A stretch of 7,026 bases of DNA, taken from assembly GCA_018221005.1 (NCBI GenBank), contig JAAOXW010000058.1:1-7026 (forward strand). Direction: 5' to 3'. The DNA is from Candidatus Altarchaeota archaeon (lineage in GTDB: Archaea > SpSt-1190). Of this stretch, positions 1 to 6,037 are shown one piece after another. The notes beneath the pieces were generated by a model that was given only the letters and a program-made list of their open reading frames with translations, made no database searches and was not told the origin of the DNA. A program made the position numbers and the translations under genes. Every line of letters begins with the position of its first letter. Within the stretch, counting starts at the first letter, position 1.

Positions 1-1065
1 AAGTGGTTCAATCTCATGTTCAAAACGGAAGTTGGGTCGGTGGAAGGCAATGAGGCTTATCTTCGGCCAGAAACGGCACAATTAATTTTTGTAGATTTCA
101 ATAGAATAGTGAAAACCAATCGGGCGACCCTGCCCTTTGGCATTGCAACTATCGGTCGAGTTTTCCGCAATGAAATCAGTCCAAGGAATTTTGTATTCAG
201 ATGTCGTGAGTTTGAGCAGATGGAAGTTGAGTTTTTCTTCAACCCGGAAACGGAGTGTCCGAAGGAGTGGATTAAAAAAGTTGAAGACCTTGAAGTCTCG
301 GTTCTGACACAAGAGGTACAAGAATCAAATTCAAAGGCAGTTACTTTGTCCATTGGAGAACTCCTAAAAAAGAAGCACACTACCGGCTGGCACGCTTACT
401 GGCTAGCTAAGAGCATGAAGTTCATGATTGCCTTGGGATTGACACCAGACAAACTACGGCTGAGACAGCACCTGAAAAATGAGTTGAGTCATTACTCGAC
501 AGACACCTGGGACATAGAGTATGAGTATTCATTTGGGTGGAAAGAGCTGGCAGGCATTGCTAACCGAACAGATTATGATTTGAAACAGCACGCCAAAGCA
601 AGTGGGGTTGATTTGAGTGTGGCGACACCTGAGGGTGAGAAAGTGTACCCGCATGTGATTGAACCCAGCCTCGGTGTAGATAGGCTAGTCTTCGCGTTGG
701 TTGAAGATGCACACTTAACTGAAAAATTGGCTGACGGAAAGGAAAGACAAGTTATGAAACTAAAAAGTGTAGTTGCACCCACACAAGTTGCAATTCTTCC
801 CTTGGTTGCTAAGGATGGTATGCCTGAGGCTGCTACTGAAATGTATGAAGTGTTGAGACACAAGTTCCGCACCTTCTATGATGCTAAGGGTTCAGTTGGC
901 AGAAGATACCGCAGACAAGATTCAATTGGAACACCACTTTGTATTACGGTGGATGGCCAAACACTTGAGGACGGTAGTGTCACAATCCGGGCCAGAGACA
1001 GTATGAAGCAGGTTAGAGTGAAGGCAAAGAACATTGTGAAAGAAGTAGTGGCAAACCTAGGCTGA
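1..1065 (+). CDS. glyS: Glycyl-tRNA synthetase, alpha2 type, 5'-truncated by window edge
   Basis: This cytoplasmic class II enzyme charges tRNA-Gly with glycine using ATP. The reading frame is open from base 1, so the first ATG at 16 is internal; 354 residues are visible, and the N-terminal part including motif 1 lies outside. Seen: FNLMFKTEVG at 7-36; AYLRPETAQLIF at 55-90; motif 2 starting FRNEISP with the conserved REFEQME at 163-240; HYS at 490-498; RTDYDLKQH ending near 594; motif 3 with GVDRLVF at 673-693; and a C-terminal anticodon-binding domain with GRRYRRQD and IGTPLCITVD at about 898-954. The motif 2 and HYS/DIEY signatures resemble the homodimeric bacterial-type enzyme (T. thermophilus style) more than the usual archaeal/eukaryotic form, whose motif 2 I recall as closer to SPRQGLLRVREF. 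One oddity is Leu (82-84) where ETAQ-Gly-IF is usual. It converges on the AAA gene with 19 bases between the stops. The identity is very secure; the subtype is fairly secure. Confidence 0.96.
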   Translation, partial: KWFNLMFKTEVGSVEGNEAYLRPETAQLIFVDFNRIVKTNRATLPFGIATIGRVFRNEISPRNFVFRCREFEQMEVEFFFNPETECPKEWIKKVEDLEVSVLTQEVQESNSKAVTLSIGELLKKKHTTGWHAYWLAKSMKFMIALGLTPDKLRLRQHLKNELSHYSTDTWDIEYEYSFGWKELAGIANRTDYDLKQHAKASGVDLSVATPEGEKVYPHVIEPSLGVDRLVFALVEDAHLTEKLADGKERQVMKLKSVVAPTQVAILPLVAKDGMPEAATEMYEVLRHKFRTFYDAKGSVGRRYRRQDSIGTPLCITVDGQTLEDGSVTIRARDSMKQVRVKAKNIVKEVVANLG

Positions 1066-1084
1066 CTGAAATATCAAAAAGTCA

Positions 1085-2611
1085 TTAGCTGTATTCAGAC
1101 TTTGTGTCGTTTCGAGATTTGAGTGTTGGGTTCATAATGGCCTGCATATGTTTGCTGAGATCGTCTGATATTCGTTGCCAGGTCCAAGTGGGATACAACA
1201 TCTTTCTTTCAATGAGTAATTCCATGTACGCCCCTGGCTGTTTTTCTCCACACGCCACAATATCAATAATGTCTTCGGGGGTGAGCTCATACTCCAAATT
1301 CTTAGCTATGATTTCTACAATTTCAGTTCTTTCCTCCTTTTCAGGACAGCCAAAATAGAAGTGTGCGTTAAATCTTCTTAGGCTTGCTATGTCTTTTAAC
1401 CCCCCTGTAGATTCTTGAGTTCCATGCATGGGAAGGTCCGGATTAACTGTAGTTATTAGGGGATATGGAAAGGCTTCTATTTGTCTTAACGATTCATTCC
1501 GATCGGAGAGCCCCGTAACTAAACTGCTCTCAATATCATCCATCGCAGCAACGACCCTTTGTCCATCCGGAAGATATTTTGTGACTGCACGCACAAAGGA
1601 GTTCAAAGACCCCAGATTTGAGCCTTCCATCCGGGTAAGATATATAGGAGTAAATCCATTTTTTGCCAGCTCCTTCAAGGCCACCCGCAGAAGTGTGGTT
1701 TTTCCAGTGCCTGCAACTCCTGCTAGCAAAACGCGCTTCAGATGGGGGTTGCCTTTTTGAATCTTATCCACCCAACTTTCAATACCTTCAACGACAGTAG
1801 TATAACCCCCAAAATCTTCCCAATCAGGAAAGGTATCCACATCAACAGGAGTTATTTTCATCCCTTCATTCGTAACTTCAACAGTAATTATTTTGTCGTC
1901 AAGTGATAAATTATCGGAATATGTGTCCCAGTCAATCTCCGCAGAAAGATATTTTTCCGTTTGGGACTTGATTTGGTCCCTAGTTCCAAAAGTATATTCT
2001 AATTCATAAACATTCTTAGGAGTTCCTTGAAAGGCCTCATGTGTTCTTAAGGCCGTCATAGTCTCCTCGAGGTCGCCCAAAAGTTTGACCTTTTTTTTAT
2101 TTGGTGCATCTCCATCAAGGACCTTTTTGAATAGAGTATAAGCATAGACAAATTTTGAATTGAAGGCGTCTTCAAGAACGGACAAATGTTCCAAAAACCC
2201 ATCACGAATTGCATCTCTTTCCTGGGCACTCGCTATATTTGGGGGGCCTGACTTTCCAAATGTTTTCTGGAGTTTTCGCCCTTTTTTAATAATTTTTCCC
2301 ACTTTCTTTGAATTTAAAATATACAACTCTTCATTACCCGATTTCGTGTCTAAAAGTTCTTGGTAGGCTTGCCATGCCCATCGGTCCTCAATAGAATTTC
2401 CGTCCTCAAAACTTACTGAAATTAGATCTTTCAAAGAGTCGTAAAAATCTTCAAGAAAAATAGGGAGTACACTACCTGTTTCTTTGGTTTCATAATCTCC
2501 CGAAATCACCGACCTCATTCCTGGGGACAAAGTAGATAGGGTTTTTCGAAAATCATTAGTGAGAGTGTACATGGTTTCTAGAAGTTCCAACTGCTCTTGA
2601 GAGGAGGACAT
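1085..2611 (-). CDS. AAA-family ATPase with unrecognised N-terminal region
   Basis: This is a 508-residue protein. The C-terminal part (about 260-470) is a classic AAA module: a DFGG motif (266-269, like the family's D-I-GG), Walker A GVAGTGKT (298-305), Walker B VVAAMDD (353-359), a sensor-1 Asn in TTVN (387-390), LRRF (411-414) as a likely arginine finger, then a helical lid with GAYMELL at 460-466. Walker B has Asp-Asp instead of the common Asp-Glu, and the lid has Tyr where many family members carry a sensor-2 Arg. Residues 1-259 are charged and apparently helical, with no signal peptide or membrane segment, and match nothing I recognise; in this family such a region usually binds substrate or adaptor. 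ATP-driven remodelling of a protein or complex is inferred; the substrate is unknown. The start ATG is supported by a TATA-like box 23-24 bases upstream. The gene is transcribed divergently from rpoK and convergently with glyS. Confidence 0.85.
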   Translation of the reverse strand: MSSSQEQLELLETMYTLTNDFRKTLSTLSPGMRSVISGDYETKETGSVLPIFLEDFYDSLKDLISVSFEDGNSIEDRWAWQAYQELLDTKSGNEELYILNSKKVGKIIKKGRKLQKTFGKSGPPNIASAQERDAIRDGFLEHLSVLEDAFNSKFVYAYTLFKKVLDGDAPNKKKVKLLGDLEETMTALRTHEAFQGTPKNVYELEYTFGTRDQIKSQTEKYLSAEIDWDTYSDNLSLDDKIITVEVTNEGMKITPVDVDTFPDWEDFGGYTTVVEGIESWVDKIQKGNPHLKRVLLAGVAGTGKTTLLRVALKELAKNGFTPIYLTRMEGSNLGSLNSFVRAVTKYLPDGQRVVAAMDDIESSLVTGLSDRNESLRQIEAFPYPLITTVNPDLPMHGTQESTGGLKDIASLRRFNAHFYFGCPEKEERTEIVEIIAKNLEYELTPEDIIDIVACGEKQPGAYMELLIERKMLYPTWTWQRISDDLSKHMQAIMNPTLKSRNDTKSEYS

Positions 2612-2630
2612 ACAATAATTAACTGCAGAG

Positions 2631-2638
2631 TAAATAAA
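2631..2638 (-). promoter_or_regulatory. TATA-like box of the AAA ATPase gene
   Basis: Read on the minus strand this is TTTATTTA, close to the archaeal TATA consensus. Its centre is 23.5 bases before the ATG at 2611, which fits a leaderless transcript. No Shine-Dalgarno sequence precedes the start. Confidence 0.55.
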
Positions 2639-2667
2639 GCTTACGGAGAGTCTGGGGCGTGATTATG

Positions 2668-2675
2668 CTTTTAAA
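2668..2675 (+). promoter_or_regulatory. TATA-like box of the rpoK-pmbA operon
   Basis: CTTTTAAA is centred 25.5 bases before the rpoK ATG at 2697. The spacing matches the other boxes in the window and again implies a leaderless mRNA. The next gene, pmbA, has no separate promoter and is presumably carried on the same transcript. Confidence 0.6.
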
Positions 2676-2696
2676 CCCCAAAAGTAACTCAAAACT

Positions 2697-2906
2697 ATGC
2701 TTACTCGTTTTGAATTGGCCAGAATTTTGGGTGCAAGGGCCTTGCAAATTGCGATGGGGGCGCCACTTTTGGTAAAGGTGCCAAGAACCATTAACAAGGA
2801 AGACTCTTTTGAAGTTGCTAAATACGAATTATCAAAGAAGGCAGTTCCCCTGTCTGTGGTTCGATTCTACCCTAACGGGAAACAAGAAGTCATTGGGGTG
2901 AAGTAG
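2697..2906 (+). CDS. rpoK: DNA-directed RNA polymerase subunit K (Rpb6/omega homologue)
   Basis: This 69-residue protein matches archaeal RpoK over its whole length. RpoK is a small assembly and stability subunit of archaeal RNA polymerase, homologous to eukaryotic Rpb6 and bacterial omega. The diagnostic part is the N-terminal LTRFELARILGARALQIAMG (residues 2-21), where the family has an L-T-R-(F/Y)-E-x-A-R-I-(L/I)-G-A-R-A-L-Q core, followed by APLLV and a C-terminal section in which the family usually has a basic, hydrophobic strand (here SVVRFYPNG). The start is chosen because conserved sequence begins right at the ATG and a TATA-like box sits 25 bases upstream. It is followed after two bases by pmbA, so the two are likely co-transcribed. 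RpoK is often near ribosomal protein and other polymerase genes in archaea; none are seen here. Confidence 0.94.
   Translation: MLTRFELARILGARALQIAMGAPLLVKVPRTINKEDSFEVAKYELSKKAVPLSVVRFYPNGKQEVIGVK
2895..2901 (+). promoter_or_regulatory. Shine-Dalgarno sequence for pmbA
   Basis: GGGGTGA lies inside the last codons of rpoK, seven bases before the TTG start of pmbA. It closely resembles the archaeal GGAGGTGA pairing site for 16S rRNA. It is the deciding evidence for the TTG start, and it contrasts with the apparently leaderless first genes of the other transcripts. Confidence 0.6.
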
Positions 2907-2908
2907 TT

Positions 2909-4048
2909 TTGGAACGCGAAGTCTACAGTGAAGAACAACTCACTGTGAGCGTTGAGATTGAAGCAGGTAAAGTAAAACTTGTAGATGCCAGCGCCGACTC
3001 GGGCTTCGGAGTTCGAGTTGCTAAAGACAGTAAGATGGGTTTTGGTTTTGCAAAGACTCAAGAGAAGGCTGAAGAGTTGGCCAAAAAATCAATGGTCAGA
3101 AAATTTTACGGTTTTCCCGCACCAGGTAAAACTGGTAAGGAAGTCTTTCATGAAGTTCCCACAGACCCCCGCATACTCGTAGAGAGGGTGAAGGAGATGG
3201 CGAAGCAGATGGAAGCCGCCACGGCAGTCCGTGCCTTCTCAGCCGTTGTGACAAGAAAGCTTCAGAATAGTAATGGACTAGATGTAGAGGAAAAACAGAG
3301 TTGGCTTGGTTACTCTGCATATACTGCTTCCGGGGGGAGTGAAGGCTGGGAAAGTTGGGAAGGAAGAAAGGACGAAAAGAATAAGTGGGTTGACGTTGCA
3401 ACTAAAGCTCAAAGTTGGGCCAAAAAGTGGCAGGGAGCCAGCAAGTTTGAACATAAAACGCTTCCAATTGTCCTCTCAGCAAGAGCCGCCTCATCTTTAC
3501 TTGGTCAAATGTTGCTTCCAAATTTATCGGCCGAAAGGGCAATCTACGATCAAACTATTTTGAAGCTTGGAGAGGGTGAGGGGAGTGTAAAAGTAGTAAG
3601 CACACCAAGCTTGCATATGACCGCCTTTGATGGGGAGGGACTTGCCCCACAGGAATTTACAGTGTTTGACGGCAATTTGAAATCATATTTACATACTTTT
3701 TCAACGGCAAAGGAAATGAAGGCAGAACCTACCGCAAACGCAGGCAGGGATTGGAAGAGTTTCCCAACACCTTCCCCCGTTGATCTTTCAGTAATTACCA
3801 ATAAAGCGGAGCTTGGTGGTGAATACATTCTTGTGAATGACTTGAGCGGAGTTCATACAGCAAATCCAACGGCAGGGCGATTCTCAGTTGAGGCGCATCA
3901 ATCTTTTTTGATGCCAGATGAAAGTCCACTCCAACCCTTCATAATCAGCGGGACTCTTGAGGATTTGTTAAAGGCCCAAGGAGTCGGAACCGTGGAGCAG
4001 AGGGGCGTCTTCAACCTGCCTGCCCTGCGGGTTAAACTTGTGTGCTAA
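2909..4048 (+). CDS. pmbA: PmbA/TldE-like protein of the TldD/PmbA peptidase family
   Basis: This 379-residue protein belongs to the TldD/PmbA family, whose TldD-TldE heterodimer is a cytoplasmic metalloprotease acting on small or unfolded peptides (microcin B17 and CcdA in E. coli). Family landmarks: SGFGVRVAKDSKMGFGFA (31-48); VVTRKLQNSNGLD (113-125); LPIVLSARAASSLL (185-198); FDGEGLAPQEF (240-250) before a DGNLKSYL strand; TANAGRD (275-281); and the TAGRFSVEAHQSFL segment (321-334). No HExxxH zinc motif is present, so it is the non-catalytic PmbA/TldE type; no TldD gene lies in the window. It is somewhat shorter than E. coli PmbA (about 450). Six tryptophans fall in residues 132-174, an unusual cluster. 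The start is TTG, two bases after the rpoK stop, with a Shine-Dalgarno sequence. Its last 81 bases are antisense to the neighbouring orphan gene. The family is secure; the substrate is unknown. Confidence 0.86.
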   Translation: MEREVYSEEQLTVSVEIEAGKVKLVDASADSGFGVRVAKDSKMGFGFAKTQEKAEELAKKSMVRKFYGFPAPGKTGKEVFHEVPTDPRILVERVKEMAKQMEAATAVRAFSAVVTRKLQNSNGLDVEEKQSWLGYSAYTASGGSEGWESWEGRKDEKNKWVDVATKAQSWAKKWQGASKFEHKTLPIVLSARAASSLLGQMLLPNLSAERAIYDQTILKLGEGEGSVKVVSTPSLHMTAFDGEGLAPQEFTVFDGNLKSYLHTFSTAKEMKAEPTANAGRDWKSFPTPSPVDLSVITNKAELGGEYILVNDLSGVHTANPTAGRFSVEAHQSFLMPDESPLQPFIISGTLEDLLKAQGVGTVEQRGVFNLPALRVKLVC

Positions 4049-5212
4049 TTCTTGTAGAGTATCTTCAAGGTCAAAGTAACTCAGAGTTTGGAAATCTTCT
4101 CCATCCTCAGAATAAGCCAAATGAGCATTGTCAAAGGGGAGTCCATATTTTGTATTCCACATTTTCATAGTGTGATAAGCTTCGTGGAGTGTATTCGTAT
4201 CGAGCGTTTCCTTGAAAACATATGCATCTAATCGGGTGCTTTGCGCCAACTCTTCAAGGAAGGCTGGCCTACCCCCTAATAGATTTTTACAGGCGTGGAA
4301 TAAGTCCTTGGGGTGTGCGAACTCATAATCATAAACAAGGCCATCAAAAATAACATTCGAACCCAACCCTGACCTGGACGCCATGGAAGGCCCCTTCACA
4401 TTAAGAGCATATGAACGTTTGATAGTTTTATCTCCAGAAACCCACATTTGACTCACGGCACTGGGATTTGGCCCCGCAAAAAAATCATATACTGGCTTGC
4501 GGTCAAACTCTTTAGAGAAAGCCCCCATCAATGACTCCATAAAGCTCATGGGAGAAAGTAAGTTTTGATAGTTTTCATTTGAAGTGCGTTGGACTTTCTT
4601 TTTGCCCAGCAAGCTGGCCAGCTCATCATAGGAATGCATGGTCTCAGCACGGTGTTTCTCTGGGTCGCCCCCTTCTTCCCCACTCATAAAATAAAGATGC
4701 TCTGCATCGAAGAGTTCTTTAATTTTTGTCAGCTGTTTATACGCCTTTTTCAGCTCTTTTTTGCGGTTAAAGGTTTTATACTCAATAAATTGAACTTCAA
4801 TTCTGGGGTCGCCTACAACAAACTTAAGTGCCGAAAAATTTCCAGTCTTAAGACCGCGACATGCATCCTCCAGAGAGAAGATTAAATCACCACACGGTAC
4901 CCCAGATGACAGAACCAAGGCATCAATTTCTCCATTCTTTTTCTTTCCGTTGAAGGGAACTTTAAATGCAATAACATGCCTCTCGGGAACTTCGTCAGAT
5001 GACTCCATTACAAAAATATATGGTCGATTGTTTTGTCCGGGCGAAATCATGTACATTATGGCGTCAATATCCACATCTAATTGGCTTTTCAAAAGTTCTT
5101 CAACAGATTCCAAACAACCCCTGTCGTGAAGTTCAGTATATTCGACATTGGCAACTTCATCAAAATAACTCTCCAAAAACTCTCTGCGACTCACCACGTC
5201 AATGGGGGACAT
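3968..5212 (-). CDS. Hypothetical protein, 414 aa, possible PD-(D/E)xK nuclease-like fold
   Basis: I do not recognise this protein as a known family. It is soluble-looking, with no signal peptide or membrane segment. One stretch is suggestive: GEIDALVL (94-101), then a hydrophobic strand ending QFIEYKT (141-147), then a basic helix with KKAYKQLTK (155-163). The order D, E-x-K, helix with Gln resembles the active-site layout of PD-(D/E)xK nucleases (D97, E144, K146, Q160), but the gap between D97 and E144 (about 47 residues) is long and would need an insertion. The second half (about 215-414) has aromatic and acidic segments such as FDGLVYDYEF (289-298) and matches nothing I know. The ATG start is supported by a TATA-like box 24 bases upstream, so it can be transcribed separately, 43 bases after truA. 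Its C-terminal 26 codons plus stop lie antisense to the end of pmbA. The long open frame and start context support a real gene; function is unassigned. Confidence 0.75.
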   Translation of the reverse strand: MSPIDVVSRREFLESYFDEVANVEYTELHDRGCLESVEELLKSQLDVDIDAIMYMISPGQNNRPYIFVMESSDEVPERHVIAFKVPFNGKKKNGEIDALVLSSGVPCGDLIFSLEDACRGLKTGNFSALKFVVGDPRIEVQFIEYKTFNRKKELKKAYKQLTKIKELFDAEHLYFMSGEEGGDPEKHRAETMHSYDELASLLGKKKVQRTSNENYQNLLSPMSFMESLMGAFSKEFDRKPVYDFFAGPNPSAVSQMWVSGDKTIKRSYALNVKGPSMASRSGLGSNVIFDGLVYDYEFAHPKDLFHACKNLLGGRPAFLEELAQSTRLDAYVFKETLDTNTLHEAYHTMKMWNTKYGLPFDNAHLAYSEDGEDFQTLSYFDLEDTLQELAHKFNPQGRQVEDAPLLHGSDSLGL

Positions 5213-5232
5213 TCATTCTCACACAGAGAGGG

Positions 5233-5239
5233 TATTTAA
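5233..5239 (-). promoter_or_regulatory. TATA-like box of the 414-residue orphan gene
   Basis: On the minus strand this reads TTAAATA and is centred 24 bases before the ATG at 5212. It lies in the 43-base gap after truA. It suggests the orphan gene has its own leaderless transcript, although read-through from truA is also possible. Confidence 0.5.
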
Positions 5240-5255
5240 TTTTATGTAATGACGG

Positions 5256-5939
5256 CTACATACGTTTTTTGAGTTCAGTTAAAATCTGAAATTTTGAAGT
5301 AATTGTTCCCCACTCTTTAACTAAGGTCTTTAGGGCCCCTTCATGCACTTTCCACTCAGGTTCATCCAAATAACTCACATCTAGAAGAATTAGGGGCTCG
5401 GGGGGTGCTTTCTTTCCAGTAATCGTTCCGACCAATCTACGTATTTGATTCCAGAAAAATTTATTGGCCTCAAAATCAAGCTGCCATCCCCCCGGAATCT
5501 TTTCCACAGCAATGTGGTCAATAGTTCCCACTGTATTAGTCTTGTCCTTGGTATATTCGCGAAAGTCGTGGGTGCCTTCGAATTGCTTGAGGGCATCGAC
5601 CTTTTCATCAGGGTAGTCCCCCATCAAAAAATATCTGTATTTTCTAGAATTAGCACCCCTCATGTAAAAGTCATCAGGTACTTCTGCAACTGCACTAACT
5701 GTAACCCCATCCAAGGCGTAGTTTAGCGCTGTGATACTGGGAAGTCTACCAAGATAGCCAAAAACATTACTGAGAGCAGAAACTCCTGCATCAGTCCGTG
5801 AGGCCATCCCCTTCCTTTCACTAAAGACTCCCAAGTCGCGCAAGGTATCGTTGAGGTGGCCCTCTACTGTCCTACAATCGGGTTGAATTTGACTCCCATG
5901 AAACTTCCACCCCAGATATGCAATTTTAAAGAGTATCAC
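5256..5939 (-). CDS. truA: tRNA pseudouridine synthase A (TruA)
   Basis: TruA isomerises uridine to pseudouridine at positions 38-40 of the tRNA anticodon arm. The 227-residue product shows the family's landmarks: an N-terminal FKIAYLGWKFHGSQIQP (4-20); the catalytic motif ASRTDAGVSAL (46-56) with nucleophile Asp50; RGANSRKYRYFL (94-105), equivalent to the R-x-Y-x-Y strand that contacts the target base; HDF (124-126); and a C-terminal FFWNQIRRLVG (161-171). It is compact compared with the 260-270 residues common in the family, mainly from a short C-terminus, but no key motif is lost. The start codon is GTG (CAC on the + strand at 5937-5939); an in-frame stop a few codons upstream (TGA at 5955-5957) rules out a much longer protein. 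It follows trm5 on the same strand, with a guide RNA gene on the opposite strand between them. Trm5 and TruA modify adjacent parts of the anticodon loop and stem. Confidence 0.95.
   Translation of the reverse strand: MILFKIAYLGWKFHGSQIQPDCRTVEGHLNDTLRDLGVFSERKGMASRTDAGVSALSNVFGYLGRLPSITALNYALDGVTVSAVAEVPDDFYMRGANSRKYRYFLMGDYPDEKVDALKQFEGTHDFREYTKDKTNTVGTIDHIAVEKIPGGWQLDFEANKFFWNQIRRLVGTITGKKAPPEPLILLDVSYLDEPEWKVHEGALKTLVKEWGTITSKFQILTELKKRM
5923..5930 (+). promoter_or_regulatory. Possible TATA-like box for the C/D box RNA
   Basis: ATTTTAAA lies inside the first codons of truA but reads well on the + strand. Transcription about 25 bases downstream would begin near 5950-5955, about 15-20 bases before the guide RNA stem, so a short 5' trim would be needed. 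The assignment rests only on sequence resemblance and position. Confidence 0.3.
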
Positions 5940-5961
5940 GAAAAGGTTAAGAACTCAAAGG

Positions 5962-5969
5962 TCAAAAAG
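5962..5969 (-). promoter_or_regulatory. Weak TATA-like box of truA
   Basis: On the minus strand this reads CTTTTTGA, centred 26.5 bases before the GTG start at 5939. It is a poor TATA match but its spacing agrees with the other promoters here. It directly abuts the 5' stem of the + strand guide RNA, so the two transcription units share this gap. Confidence 0.3.
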
Positions 5970-6029
5970 CTTTTGATGATGACTCACAGTTACTCTGATT
6001 AATGATGAATCTGTTATCCACTGAAAGGG
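5970..6029 (+). ncRNA. C/D box guide sRNA (2'-O-methylation guide), double guide
   Basis: All parts of an archaeal C/D box sRNA are present in order: box C ATGATGA (5976-5982), a 12-nt guide (5983-5994), box D' CTGA (5995-5998), linker TTA, box C' ATGATGA (6002-6008), a 12-nt guide (6009-6020) and box D CTGA (6021-6024). All four boxes match consensus and both spacers are exactly 12 nt, the length favoured by archaeal particles. Bases 5970-5974 can pair with 6025-6029 (three Watson-Crick and two G-U pairs), leaving the three-base bulge expected of a kink-turn that binds L7Ae. Such RNAs assemble with L7Ae, Nop5 and fibrillarin. Compared with 23S rRNA from memory, the D' guide pairs with the helix 69 loop and the D guide with the peptidyl transferase loop. 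The RNA lies opposite in strand to both flanking genes. RNA ends are estimated; expression is not shown. Confidence 0.88.
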
Positions 6030-6037
6030 AAGTCACA

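Larger units (their letters stand above)
2612..2696. promoter_or_regulatory. Divergent promoter region between the AAA ATPase gene and rpoK
   Basis: These 85 bases separate two genes read outward. Each has a TATA-like box centred about 24-25 bases from its start codon and no Shine-Dalgarno sequence, so both transcripts probably begin at or within a few bases of the start codon. A short inverted repeat, TGGGG (2653-2657) and CCCCA (2676-2680), brackets the rpoK box. No coding sequence or tRNA is visible here. Confidence 0.6.

Noticed and set aside
1076..1080. T5 run on the minus strand just after the AAA gene stop, as a terminator
   Set aside because: Archaeal termination does use T-tracts, but a single run of five in AT-moderate DNA is too weak to call.
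1428..1760. A 110-codon + strand open frame inside the AAA ATPase gene
   Set aside because: It lies opposite the Walker A/B coding region, whose protein motifs are unmistakable on the minus strand.
2612..2696. Possible tRNA gene in the divergent gap
   Set aside because: No GGTTCGA-like T-arm, no acceptor stem pairing and no cloverleaf could be drawn; promoter elements explain the gap.
3096..3401. A 101-codon minus-strand open frame inside pmbA
   Set aside because: It is an antisense shadow of a well-matched PmbA family gene, low in complexity (Pro/Ser repeats), with no start signals.
4610..4640. ATGATGA on the minus strand near 4624-4630 as another box C
   Set aside because: It falls in the coding sequence of the orphan gene and no box D' or second box pair follows at guide spacing.
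3968..5212. Orphan gene as part of a defence or restriction system together with the AAA ATPase
   Set aside because: The two genes are not adjacent, have separate promoters and are split by rpoK-pmbA. No methylase, toxin, integrase or mobile-element sequence is present to support it.
4999..5289. A 96-codon + strand open frame across the orphan gene start and the truA end
   Set aside because: It crosses the boundary of two better-supported minus-strand genes and contains no family features.
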